DNA of 32,330 bases from an uncultured Flavobacteriales bacterium (GCA_903873905.1 CAIQQJ010000064.1:1-32330); one strand, 5' to 3'; positions 16,633 through 24,778 are shown, numbered from the stretch's first letter. The notes: generated by a model from the letters alone, not told the origin. Numbers and translations are program-made.

Positions 16633-17415
16633 CTATTGAACCCAGCTGTTGAAAATTTCCCCTTGTGTTGTGTACAAACTGATTTTCAAAGAATCGTTAT
16701 GATTCATCCCGTAATTCTTCACGAGGGTTTTTATTGTTGAAGAATTATTGGAGTAATTATAAATGTAGGGTCGAATGAAATTATAGCCACTGTTTGTTGG
16801 AGCTACAATTTGACCATTTCCATCGATCTGAAAATAACCATAATCACCCGTTGCATAAGTAGGTGTTGTTGCGCCTAAAAGTTGCAGCGAATCAATGAAA
16901 GTCTGCACCAAGTTTGTTGTGGAAATTGTGTCATAACCAACGGTTCCCCAAATTGTATTGGCAGGAACTCTGTTCAATGTGTTGTTCACAATTTGAATTT
17001 GCTTTTGTTGATCAAGTGTGATCACATAAGAATCTGTTGAGACAATAAGGTGGCCGGTACTTTTTTCATCTCCAATACTTATTTTCAACTCATACGTTCC
17101 GTTGGAAAGTGTTCCAAGATCAACAGTTGTTGTTGCAGGACCGGTGGCGGTCAAACAAATTTCGGGATTGATAATTGAAATGAAATCAATGTCAATTTTG
17201 TTGTTGGAAATATCGAAATCCTTGTTGATGGTGTAATTGCAACACTCATAAATCTTTTCTGTTGAACACGAAAATTGAAATGTTCGATTGGCGGGATAAA
17301 ATGTTTCCCCCATTTTCATTCTGATAACGGAGTCAATTTTGTCAAACAGTTTGTCTTTTTTGCAACTCGAAAAAAGAAGGAAAATGACCAATGCACTTTG
17401 AATTAATCGTTTCAT
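16633..17415 (-). CDS. Lipoprotein of unknown function
   Basis: A 260-residue protein with a clear lipobox (LFSSC, Cys18, then KKDKLFD), so it is membrane-anchored outside the cytoplasm. Beyond that I recognise no domain. The sequence is rich in Asn, Thr and Tyr and looks beta-strand-like. Cys50, Cys58 and Cys59 lie close together near the N-terminus and could form disulfides. Segments such as GPATTTVDLGTLSNGTYELKI resemble Ig-like or SusE-like folds, but this is weak. It is separated from kynA by 96 bases on the same strand. No function is proposed. Confidence 0.8.
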   Translation of the reverse strand: MKRLIQSALVIFLLFSSCKKDKLFDKIDSVIRMKMGETFYPANRTFQFSCSTEKIYECCNYTINKDFDISNNKIDIDFISIINPEICLTATGPATTTVDLGTLSNGTYELKISIGDEKSTGHLIVSTDSYVITLDQQKQIQIVNNTLNRVPANTIWGTVGYDTISTTNLVQTFIDSLQLLGATTPTYATGDYGYFQIDGNGQIVAPTNSGYNFIRPYIYNYSNNSSTIKTLVKNYGMNHNDSLKISLYTTQGEIFNSWVQ

Positions 17416-17511
17416 TGTAGATTGAATTTAAATCAACGGTTCAATTACCATTGGTCTAATATCCCTATTTGCTTAATGAAAACGCATGATGCTAGTCACC
17501 TTTGAAAATGA

Positions 17512-18444
17512 TTAAAAATTTCCCCAATTCTTCAGTTCCTCTTCCGACCATAATTGTGGGAAGAAAACTCTTCTTTGATAAGCAGGATGTAAATATTTTT
17601 GCCATTCACTTCCTCCTGTTGCCGCCTTATTTTCTCCTTTGGAATTCAAATAATATTCCGCGGTTTTCAAATGGGAAAGTGGCCATACTACATTGTAGGT
17701 ATGATCGAACTCTCGAATGGCATTTTTCATTTCCGCATAACCCAAATCGGATTCCTTGAAAGAAAGGAATTGCTGCAACAGGTTTTTTGATTTCATTTTT
17801 CCTGCAAGCGATTTCAAATCATCCTCGTATTTCTCCTCGAACATTTTTAACGTTTGCGTCTTTTTTCCTGTCTTGCGATCGAGTCCTGCATCTTTCCAAT
17901 AGAGTTCCTCGAAAATCTGATCCATTCCAACATCTTCTGAAATTTTTCCTTTCACTCGAGAATTGACCAAATTCAAAATATCCGTACACATGATTTCCAC
18001 GATGCGAAATTGAGCCGATTGAAATCCACTCGCAGGTGCAAGAGCCAAACGAAATTCATTGTACTGCTCGTAGTCCATTCCTTCCCGCATCACGCTAAAC
18101 GATTGCGTAAGCACACCCGCATACCGGTTCACACGCTCCAATTTTATTTTGAAAAATGCTGGCGTTAAATTTTCTGCATCAACAACCTGTTGCAATTCAT
18201 GCACAATTAATTTGAGCAACAATTCCGTTACTTGATGATACATAATGAAAATTGGCTCATCTGGAAAATCAGTTCGTGGTCGTTGAAGGGATAGCAATGT
18301 TTCCACTTCTACATAATCCCAATAAGTAACTGGTTTATTATGACTGAAACCTTTCAGAAAAGCGCCTGCATCTTGTCCGAGTGCATCATACTTTTCATTG
18401 ATCTTCTGAAGTGTTCCGAGTTGTTCTGGTTTTATTTCGCTCAT
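17512..18444 (-). CDS. kynA: Tryptophan 2,3-dioxygenase
   Basis: Haem dioxygenase that opens the indole ring of L-tryptophan to N-formylkynurenine, the first step of the kynurenine route; cytosolic homotetramer. The 310-residue protein has all family blocks: FIMYHQVTELLLKL (distal His70), YNEFR (Arg132, substrate carboxylate), SGFQSAQFR (139-147), WPLSHLKTAEYYL (proximal His258), and ATGGSEWQKYLHP (275-287). It ends in RRVFFPQLW as expected. No other kynurenine genes are adjacent, so the later steps must be encoded elsewhere or absent. A terminator lies between it and the upstream DUF3108 gene, so it probably has its own promoter. Confidence 0.97.
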   Translation of the reverse strand: MSEIKPEQLGTLQKINEKYDALGQDAGAFLKGFSHNKPVTYWDYVEVETLLSLQRPRTDFPDEPIFIMYHQVTELLLKLIVHELQQVVDAENLTPAFFKIKLERVNRYAGVLTQSFSVMREGMDYEQYNEFRLALAPASGFQSAQFRIVEIMCTDILNLVNSRVKGKISEDVGMDQIFEELYWKDAGLDRKTGKKTQTLKMFEEKYEDDLKSLAGKMKSKNLLQQFLSFKESDLGYAEMKNAIREFDHTYNVVWPLSHLKTAEYYLNSKGENKAATGGSEWQKYLHPAYQRRVFFPQLWSEEELKNWGNF

Positions 18445-18526
18445 GTCTGAAATTTAGGAATGACAAAGTACGAAAAGGAGTGCTTGAAAAAATTGAGAAA
18501 TGTCAATTGCTGCACGAATTGCAAAT

Positions 18527-18583
18527 AAAAAAAAGAATCTACGAACCCGAATATTTACCAATGAAATTCGCCTTCGTAGATTC
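18527..18583 (-). terminator. Terminator after the DUF3108 gene
   Basis: Read on the minus strand, GAATCTACGAA and TTCGTAGATTC form a perfect 11-bp stem, extended inside by CGAAT/ATTCG across a GG/GG mismatch, and are followed by eight T. It sits 31 bases past the DUF3108 stop, between that gene and kynA. This is one of the strongest terminators in the window. Confidence 0.9.
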
Positions 18584-18613
18584 GCAAAATATTGTCCTCC
18601 GTACCCCTTCCTC

Positions 18614-19402
18614 CTACTTCACAATATTCATCACACCTGCTAATCCACCAACGTGAATCAAATCCAATTTAATTGAACCCACGAGAATATCTCCCTGACA
18701 ACGGATTGGAAGATGGTTTACATCATCACTGATCCAAATGGTTAAATCCTCATCATGGCGAAACACACGGCCTTTTTGTACAACTGGACAGAATTTCATG
18801 CAAGAAATTTTTCCCATATCTGAATTGACAATTTCTTTTCCGAGGAATTTCAATTTCAAATCCCATATTTCATTATCCATGAAAGTTTGCACAGCATAGG
18901 TATCTCCCTTTTTTGCCTTAGTGAAATCCATTGTGCGTGCATAATAAAAAGAGGAAAGCATATCCTGAACGTATTTCGGAACTTCCATTGATTTTCCGTC
19001 GGAATTCACTTTTCCATTGGTGTGATCGAATGACTGATTCTGAATTATTTTAAATCCACCTTCATCTACACGACGAATGAAAAGCCACGGCATTAATGCG
19101 TCCTCATCCACATACGATTCGTAACGATCGCGAACTTTAAACACCCAGTCAAAGGCTCCTTTTGTGGTTCCTGTTCCAATTAAATGCATGGTTGGGCGAC
19201 CATTGATGAGTTTGTTGGAATTATCAATACTCATGATGGCCACTCCTGCATTCACAGCTCCATAGTGAACCCTGAAAGTGAGTTCCTCGCCGCGTTTGAA
19301 AGCGGTATTTGAAATCTTGCGGAAGGGAGCTGTCTCGGACTGAGCAAATCCTGCTATTGGCAGACTGCTTATAATTGCGAGGAAAATAAGGATGCGTTTC
19401 AT
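18614..19402 (-). CDS. DUF3108-domain exported protein
   Basis: A 262-residue protein with a signal peptide (MKRILIFLAIISSLPIAGFAQ, cleavage near 20) and one DUF3108 domain. Typical segments are FRVHYGAVNAGVAIMSI, GFKIIQNQSFDHTNGKV, and the C-terminal DLTIWISDDVNHLPIRC. Members are periplasmic beta-rich proteins of uncertain function in Bacteroidota and other Gram-negatives, possibly lipid- or polysaccharide-linked. It is followed by a strong terminator. Confidence 0.9.
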   Translation of the reverse strand: MKRILIFLAIISSLPIAGFAQSETAPFRKISNTAFKRGEELTFRVHYGAVNAGVAIMSIDNSNKLINGRPTMHLIGTGTTKGAFDWVFKVRDRYESYVDEDALMPWLFIRRVDEGGFKIIQNQSFDHTNGKVNSDGKSMEVPKYVQDMLSSFYYARTMDFTKAKKGDTYAVQTFMDNEIWDLKLKFLGKEIVNSDMGKISCMKFCPVVQKGRVFRHDEDLTIWISDDVNHLPIRCQGDILVGSIKLDLIHVGGLAGVMNIVK

Positions 19403-19580
19403 TTTATTCAGCGTTTAACGAAGATCATTCAAAGCATGTGCCAAACTGAGGAATGTTACACCAATTGTCAGATTTTGAATAGACTAAATTTAGTTAAAAA
19501 GTGGCACTGTGCTTTGTCCATTTACAATTGGTGGAATCTGCCCCGCAGGTGGTAAATAAGGTAACGTGAAATAAATTTGT

Positions 19581-20792
19581 TTATTGGATGAGCATCTTTC
19601 CACTTGCAATTTTTCTGCCATTTGTATTCACGGCATAAAAATACATTCCTGCTGAAATTCCTTCACGACTAAATTCCAATTCATTTCCGTTAAACTTTTT
19701 CTTCATCACACATTTGCCATCACTAGAAAAAATGGACAATTCATTTTCCACATTCACATTTCCATTCTCTATTTTCAAAATTGCCGTGGCAACAATCGGA
19801 TTCGGAAAAACTGAAGAACCCATTTCCAAATTTTGATTTTCATTTATTCCAACCATGTTATTGGAATTGAATTCCCAACAATCACTATAATTTGTTCCAC
19901 TCGTTCCACAGGCTACATACGCCAAATTACCAATGACAAAACTTGCAGAATTCTCTCTGCCCTGCCCTGGAAATGAATTCACTTCTGTCCAAGTATTTAA
20001 TGTTGCATCATATTCCCAAAAATCCTGCACATCCATTTGTCCGCCTGTTCCGAGATATCCTTTTCCGTTCACACCAAATGCCACAGCTTGCGAACGCGGT
20101 GATCCTGCAAAATTGGCTTTCGTTGTCCAAACGCCATTGGCCGGATTGAATTCATACCAATCACCAACATCCGTATACGTATTGTCGCTTCCTGTTCCAA
20201 CATAAATTTTATTGTTGACCACAAACGCACACGGATCACGCCGACCATCAGCTGGAAATGTTGTAGTGAATGTCCAGGAATTATTTGCAGGATTATAGGA
20301 ATAAACTTCATTGTGTCTCCAATAACCTAAGTCCCAATCGTCACCACACATTACATATCCAATATTATTTACAACCGCGGAACTTCCTCCGAAAATTGGT
20401 GTGCCAATCCATGAAGCCTTGGTAGTCCAAGTATTCGTCACAGGATTATACTCATGCACGTCACTTTGCACGTAAAGATTTTGATCCAATCCACAACCCA
20501 CATATCCTTTATTGCCAATGGAAAATCCAAAAGGACTCAAGCGCGGCCCAGTTGGATAGTCCGCTTTTTGCATCCAGGAATTGGAGCCTGGGTCATATTC
20601 CCAAACATCCTGATACATCGTCACACCATTCCAACCACAACCCAAATAGCCCCGCGATCCAATTGAAAAAGTAAACGGTCGGTGACGCGCATTTCCACCC
20701 AACGATGCTTTTTGCGTCCAAGGCCCTTGTGCCATAAGAGAGACGGAAAGGCATAAGAAAAAAATAAATGATAAAACTTTTTGAGACTTCAT
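19581..20792 (-). CDS. Kelch-repeat protein secreted by the type IX system
   Basis: A 403-residue protein with a signal peptide (SLMA/QGPW) and about six kelch motifs across residues 22-310, each with a GY(L/V)GCG or similar strand and a YDP-N-W element (VWEYDPGSNSW, VHEYNPVTNTW, VYSYNPANNSW, WYEFNPANGVW). They should close into one beta-propeller. The last ~75 residues are a type A T9SS sorting domain: VFPNP, then GISAGMYFYAV, ending GRKIASGKMLIQ. It is therefore an extracellular or cell-surface protein, probably binding rather than catalytic. It is the only T9SS cargo in this window, and no por/gld genes are present. Confidence 0.93.
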   Translation of the reverse strand: MKSQKVLSFIFFLCLSVSLMAQGPWTQKASLGGNARHRPFTFSIGSRGYLGCGWNGVTMYQDVWEYDPGSNSWMQKADYPTGPRLSPFGFSIGNKGYVGCGLDQNLYVQSDVHEYNPVTNTWTTKASWIGTPIFGGSSAVVNNIGYVMCGDDWDLGYWRHNEVYSYNPANNSWTFTTTFPADGRRDPCAFVVNNKIYVGTGSDNTYTDVGDWYEFNPANGVWTTKANFAGSPRSQAVAFGVNGKGYLGTGGQMDVQDFWEYDATLNTWTEVNSFPGQGRENSASFVIGNLAYVACGTSGTNYSDCWEFNSNNMVGINENQNLEMGSSVFPNPIVATAILKIENGNVNVENELSIFSSDGKCVMKKKFNGNELEFSREGISAGMYFYAVNTNGRKIASGKMLIQ

Positions 20793-20823
20793 TGGAAAGG
20801 CAAGTTAAGAAAAATAGTAATTA

Positions 20824-20925
20824 GGGCGTGCCCTCCTACGTCGGTCGGGCTATCCGCTTTTACTCCTCGTCCCAACAGAAATGTTGGGCCTGCGGGGTAA
20901 CCGCTCCTATCCCTCACGCAAAAAA
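20824..20925. repeat. Interspersed hairpin repeat, copy C (best-formed)
   Basis: Has the GGGCGTG head, TCGGGCTATCCGCTTTTACT, the perfect CCCAACA-GAAA-TGTTGGG hairpin at 20871-20888, GGGGTAACCGCT, and the tail ATCCCTCACGCAAAAA. The hairpin portion is nearly identical to copy B (8393-8452), and head and tail match copy A (1596-1762). It lies between the kelch gene and leuS. Confidence 0.8.
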
Positions 20926-20934
20926 TGGAAAATC

Positions 20935-21019
20935 GAATAATGAATATCGAACACCGAATATCGAAGTGGTTTATCGAATTTTACTTCGATATTCTATAAT
21001 CAATATTCGATATTCAAAA
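20935..21019. repeat. Facing 7-bp tracts forming an inverted structure
   Basis: Left arm 20935-20969: GAATAAT, GAATATC, GAACACC, GAATATC, GAAGTGG. Right arm 20985-21019: TTCGATA, TTCTATA, ATCAATA, TTCGATA, TTCAAAA. The arms are reverse-complementary (GAATATCGAA against TTCGATATTC) and could fold into a long imperfect hairpin in the 278-base gap after leuS. Confidence 0.7.
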
Positions 21020-21031
21020 CTGAATTTCAAA

Positions 21032-21071
21032 CCAACTTTCCAACTTTCCAACTTTTCAACCTTTCAACTCC
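21032..21071. repeat. 8-bp tandem tract abutting the leuS stop codon
   Basis: CCAACTTT three times in exact register, then TCAACCTT and TCAACTCC, ending at the first base of the leuS stop codon (TAG, 21073-21071, minus strand). Confidence 0.85.
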
Positions 21072-24000
21072 TAAACAACAATATTCACAATCCGCTTCGC
21101 AACCACAATCACTTTCTTCGGCGCTTTTCCTTCCAGCCATTTCTTCGCTTCTTCACTCGAAAGAATTTCCTTTTCTATTTCCGCATTGGAAAGCAAATTC
21201 GAAACGTTGAAATTAAAACGCACTTTCCCATTCACTTGAACTGGATAATTGAAGGAATCGTCTGTCAAATATTTTTCGTTGATGCTTGGGAAACTTGCTT
21301 TCGTAACACTCTCTTTATTTCCAAGAATTTCCCAAAGCTCTTCCGAAATGTGCGGTGCGAAAGGTGAAAGTGCAATCACCATCGGTTCAAGAATCTCTCG
21401 TTTGTACGATTTCAATTCCATCAAATCATTCACACAAATCATGAACTGACTCACACAAGTGTTGAATGCGTAACGATCAATGTCTTCCTTTATTTTTTTC
21501 AAGGTGCGATGCAACACTTTCAATTCCGCTTCCGATGCAACATCATTCGAAACACGATTATTTCCCGCTTCATCAAAAAACAATCTCCAGAAACGTTTCA
21601 AGAAACCATGAACGCCAGTAATTCCATTGGTGTTCCAAGGTTTGTGTTGTTCCAATGGTCCAAGGAACATTTCGTAAAGACGAAGTGTGTCGGCGCCGTA
21701 TGAATCAACTATTCCAGGAACTACTTTTTGAATTTGCTTATCAAAATATGTATCAGGAGAAATTACATTAAATTTTGACTTGGACATTTTTTCAACTTCT
21801 CGTCCACAAAAATATTTTTCGTCTTCTAAAATAAATCTTGAATCAGAATATTCACTTCTCCATTTTTTAAAGATCTCTGTATCCAATTCGTTAGTCAATT
21901 GATCTATGATACTTACATCAACATTAATTTCATAAGCCATTCCCATGAAAGAAATATTTCCAGCCTTGTTTGGAAATTTGCTTTTCATTTCAGCAGTGAT
22001 CTCGGAAAGCAGCTTCTCTATTTCATGAATATTTTCCAAATATCCAGACTTGTCGCTTTGTTTTATTTTTTCATAAAAAGACTTGCTGACGAAAACTGGA
22101 GGAACATCACTGATGTTCAATAATTCCATTTTAGATTCATCCGAATCGCTGGTGGTAATCGAACTAATAGATAATACGAGTTTGTAAACTTTAGCTGACA
22201 AACCCTGAATCATCCCCTGATTAATCAACTTCTTCGCAGGTTCTTCAATCGGAATTTTTCCAATGTCAAACAAAAATTTTGTCCAGAAACGCACATACAA
22301 CAAATGCCCAGTTGCATGTTCTGCTCCGCCCAAATACAAATCAACATCTCTCCAATAATTCACTGCATCTTTCGAAACAAGTTCCTTCTCGTTTTTCGGA
22401 TCCATGTAACGCAAGTAATACCATGAGCTTCCTGCCCAACCGGGCATGGTGGTGGTTTCTAGAGGGAATTTTTCAGAGGCAGGCTTCGCCTCACCTAAAT
22501 CCTCTCCTGCGGAGAGGACTTTGATATTGGATAACTCGTTCTTTATTTTTTCGACTACGGCTTTTGTATTGTTGGTTACCTCGTTATTGAAAAAGCGAAT
22601 GACTTTGAATCCAAGATTATTCAATACAAAAGTTCTTTGTTCGTCATACTCTTTTTGTTCAGGATCATTGTGATATTCTCCATCCACTTCAATCACAACT
22701 TTCTTTTCAATGCAAATGAAATCAGCAATGAAAACATCAATAGCATGCTGTCTCCTGATTTTAAATCCCGTTTTTCTATCTCGTAATTCCTGCCAAAGAA
22801 TATTTTCTGCTTCGGTTGGATTCTTCCTGTTATCACGAGCAAGAGCTTTCAGTTTTTTCCACAGCTCAGAATTAGCCGTCATATACGGCCGAAGCATTTC
22901 CGCGACAATATTATCTTCATCATCAAAACCTTCTTCACCAACACCATACAAGTGCTGGCTTCCCTCTCCCCCGGAGAGGGACCGAGGGTGAGGCAACTTT
23001 GGACTGTAATTCCAATCCGTTGCCCTAGCCAAAGGAGGTTCACCACTTTCCGTCGGCAAGAATTTATCCACTTGTGGAAGAACAATAGGCAAATCACTTT
23101 CATCCACTGCACAAGGAATTCCATCCTTGTAATAAATCGGAATCGGTTCGCCCCAATAACGTTGTCTTCCAAAAGCTGCATCACGCAAACGGTAATTCAC
23201 TTTTCCTTTTCCAATTCCCAACTTCTCAATTGCTGCAATCGCTTTTTTTACCGCATCTTTTACATCCAATCCATTGAGGAAATCGGAGTTGATGCATTTT
23301 CCTTCTTTCGCATCGTAACTTTCTTTTTCAATGTTGCCTCCTGACACAACTTCCTCGATTGGCAAACCAAAATGTTTTGCAAATGCATAATCGCGTGAAT
23401 CGTGTGCAGGAACAGCCATCACTGCACCTGTTCCGTAACCTGCAAGAACATAATCGCCAATCCAAACAGGCACTTTTTCATTCGTGAAGGGATGAATCAC
23501 ATAGGCGCCCGTAAACACTCCCGTTATTTTTTTTACATCCGCCATGCGTTCACGTTCACTCCTGTTTTTCGCAGCGGTAACGTAAGCATCAACAGCAACT
23601 TTATTTTCACCAGTGGTAATTTGAGAAACCAATTCATGCTCCGGCGCAAGCGTCACGAATGTCACACCGAAAATTGTATCAGGTCGAGTTGTGAATACTT
23701 CAATTTGGAATTTGGAATCTGAAATCTGAAATCTGAGACTTGTTCCTTCCGAACGACCAATCCAATTCCGTTGTGATTCCTTCATGGATTCTGTCCAATC
23801 GAGTGCATCCAAATCATTCAGCAAACGATCTGCATAAGAAGTAATTCGCATACTCCATTGCGGCATGCGTTTTCTTTCCACAGGATAACCACCGCGTTCT
23901 GAAACGCCATCTTTCACTTCATCATTCGCCAACACAGTTCCCATGGCAGGACACCAATTCACCCAAGCTTCACCGAGATAAGCCAAACGGAAATTCATCA

Positions 24001-24628
24001 ACACATCCGATTTTTCTTTCTCGGAAAAATTTTTCCATTGAGCAGGAGTGAAAGTTTTCAAATCATTCTCATTTCCACTTGTCTGCTCGAGCGTAGTCGA
24101 GAACCGTTCATCATTTCCAGTAAAACCTTCCGTTTCAAAAATCGAAATCAAGGAATCAATTGATTCCGCCTTTTTCGTTTTGTTATTGTACCACGATTTG
24201 AAAATCTGTAGGAAAATCCATTGTGTCCATTGGTAATAATTCGGATCACTCGTTCGCACTTCACGGTCCCAATCGAAAGAGAAACCGATCTTATTCATTT
24301 GCTCAATGTAACGGGCAATATTTTCTTTCGTTGTTTTTTCAGGATGTTGTCCTGTTTGAATGGCATATTGTTCCGCAGGCAAACCGAAAGAATCGAATCC
24401 CATCGGATGCAAGACATTGAATCCATCCAAACGTTTATAACGCGCAACAATATCGGAAGCGATGTAACCCAACGGATGACCCACATGCAATCCAGCTCCA
24501 CTTGGATACGGAAACATGTCGAGCACATAATATTTCGGACGATCGGAATGGTTTTCCACGTGATACGTATTCCGGTCTTTCCAGACTTTCTGCCACTTCT
24601 TCTCGATATCGCTGAATTTGTATTCCAT
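21071..24628 (-). CDS. leuS: Leucyl-tRNA synthetase carrying an in-frame DUF559 endonuclease insertion
   Basis: Class I synthetase that charges tRNA-Leu. The start at 24628 (MEYKFSDIEKKWQ) fits the family; the 66 codons upstream come from non-coding repeat DNA. At 1185 residues it is about 250 longer than usual for Bacteroidota. Core motifs are intact: HVGH (48-51), editing-domain TTRPDTIFG (313-321), QRYWGEPIP (489-497), ETTTMPGWAGSSWYY (724-738), and KMSKS (947-951). Insertions: a palindromic-repeat segment at ~174-186, a 7-bp-tract segment at ~297-309, a DUF559 domain at ~545-714, an expanded region at ~811-905 just before the catalytic KMSKS, and an extra ~15 residues at ~961-975. The frame is open throughout, so the insertions are presumably tolerated as extra loops. 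No second leuS lies in the window. Confidence 0.92.
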   Translation of the reverse strand: MEYKFSDIEKKWQKVWKDRNTYHVENHSDRPKYYVLDMFPYPSGAGLHVGHPLGYIASDIVARYKRLDGFNVLHPMGFDSFGLPAEQYAIQTGQHPEKTTKENIARYIEQMNKIGFSFDWDREVRTSDPNYYQWTQWIFLQIFKSWYNNKTKKAESIDSLISIFETEGFTGNDERFSTTLEQTSGNENDLKTFTPAQWKNFSEKEKSDVLMNFRLAYLGEAWVNWCPAMGTVLANDEVKDGVSERGGYPVERKRMPQWSMRITSYADRLLNDLDALDWTESMKESQRNWIGRSEGTSLRFQISDSKFQIEVFTTRPDTIFGVTFVTLAPEHELVSQITTGENKVAVDAYVTAAKNRSERERMADVKKITGVFTGAYVIHPFTNEKVPVWIGDYVLAGYGTGAVMAVPAHDSRDYAFAKHFGLPIEEVVSGGNIEKESYDAKEGKCINSDFLNGLDVKDAVKKAIAAIEKLGIGKGKVNYRLRDAAFGRQRYWGEPIPIYYKDGIPCAVDESDLPIVLPQVDKFLPTESGEPPLARATDWNYSPKLPHPRSLSGGEGSQHLYGVGEEGFDDEDNIVAEMLRPYMTANSELWKKLKALARDNRKNPTEAENILWQELRDRKTGFKIRRQHAIDVFIADFICIEKKVVIEVDGEYHNDPEQKEYDEQRTFVLNNLGFKVIRFFNNEVTNNTKAVVEKIKNELSNIKVLSAGEDLGEAKPASEKFPLETTTMPGWAGSSWYYLRYMDPKNEKELVSKDAVNYWRDVDLYLGGAEHATGHLLYVRFWTKFLFDIGKIPIEEPAKKLINQGMIQGLSAKVYKLVLSISSITTSDSDESKMELLNISDVPPVFVSKSFYEKIKQSDKSGYLENIHEIEKLLSEITAEMKSKFPNKAGNISFMGMAYEINVDVSIIDQLTNELDTEIFKKWRSEYSDSRFILEDEKYFCGREVEKMSKSKFNVISPDTYFDKQIQKVVPGIVDSYGADTLRLYEMFLGPLEQHKPWNTNGITGVHGFLKRFWRLFFDEAGNNRVSNDVASEAELKVLHRTLKKIKEDIDRYAFNTCVSQFMICVNDLMELKSYKREILEPMVIALSPFAPHISEELWEILGNKESVTKASFPSINEKYLTDDSFNYPVQVNGKVRFNFNVSNLLSNAEIEKEILSSEEAKKWLEGKAPKKVIVVAKRIVNIVV
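22488..22994 (-). mobile_element. DUF559 endonuclease element with terminal inverted repeats, inside leuS
   Basis: A 507-base element (169 codons, a multiple of three). Its ends are inverted repeats starting GCCTCACC, each followed by its own hairpin: CCTCTCC-TGC-GGAGAGG (22501-22517) and CCCTCTCC-CCC-GGAGAGGG (22962-22980). Between them lies a DUF559 domain (synthetase residues ~583-699): NPTEAENILWQELR, FKIRRQHAID, IADFIC (Asp636), VVIEVDGEYH (Glu647, Asp649), and VIRFFNNEV. This is the Vsr/PD-(D/E)XK-like nuclease fold. It has a possible own start (Met578 or Met583) in the leuS frame. It interrupts the linker between ARATDWNYSPK and FPLETTTMPG. It resembles stand-alone DUF559 genes with similar flanks, so I infer a mobile or formerly mobile unit. 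Confidence 0.75.
23702..23736. repeat. In-frame 7-bp tandem tract inside leuS
   Basis: Five heptamers in exact register: AATTTGG, AATTTGG, AATCTGA, AATCTGA, AATCTGA. Read on the coding strand they give most of the segment LRFQISDSKFQI (residues ~298-309) just before the editing-domain motif TTRPDTIFG. The same heptamer forms the intergenic tract at 8488-8526. Confidence 0.75.
24081..24106. repeat. Palindromic interspersed repeat inside leuS
   Basis: GTCTGCTCGAGCGTAGTCGAG followed by AACCG contains CTCGA and TCGAG arms around a GCGTAG loop. It matches the common Bacteroidota repeat of the type GGTTCTCGACTACGCTCGAG. Read in the leuS frame it encodes RFSTTLEQT, in a linker that is naturally variable in Bacteroidota LeuRS. 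Confidence 0.6.
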
Positions 24629-24690
24629 TTTTCTAATGAGATAATTCTGTTTATGAAAGGCGAATTTACGGAAAAGTGAAGCAGTGTTCT

Positions 24691-24713
24691 GCCACAGAGG
24701 CACGATGGCACAG
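24691..24713. repeat. 8-bp periodic tract (GCCACAGA-type)
   Basis: GCCACAGA, GGCACGAT, GGCACAG. The reverse complement of the same type occurs at 32139-32162. It lies in the divergent region between leuS and ftsX (24629-24832), which contains no gene. Confidence 0.65.
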
Positions 24714-24778
24714 TTTTTTCTCCATGCAAACTTGGTATTTTCAAATAATGCTGAGTAATTAGGCCTTTTTAACTCCTT

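Noticed and set aside
8527-18444. Functional link between kynA (makes N-formylkynurenine) and the kynurenine-forming MbnH-like enzyme
   Set aside because: KynA acts on free tryptophan in the cytosol, the MbnH-like enzyme on a protein residue outside it; they are 8 kb apart with terminators between, so the shared chemistry is probably coincidence.
19500-19560. Hairpin between the DUF3108 and kelch genes (ATTTAC/GTAAAT with a CTGC/GCAG inner stem)
   Set aside because: The arms are short, the loop is long, and no T-run follows on either strand.
20828-21367. A plus-strand 179-codon open frame across the hairpin repeat and the 3' end of leuS
   Set aside because: It covers repeats and antisense leuS with no recognisable protein features.
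22488-22994. Intein or group I intron in leuS
   Set aside because: No Cys/Ser splice junctions, no His-Asn C-terminal motif, and no intron-like non-coding core; the segment is simply in frame with DUF559 sequence.
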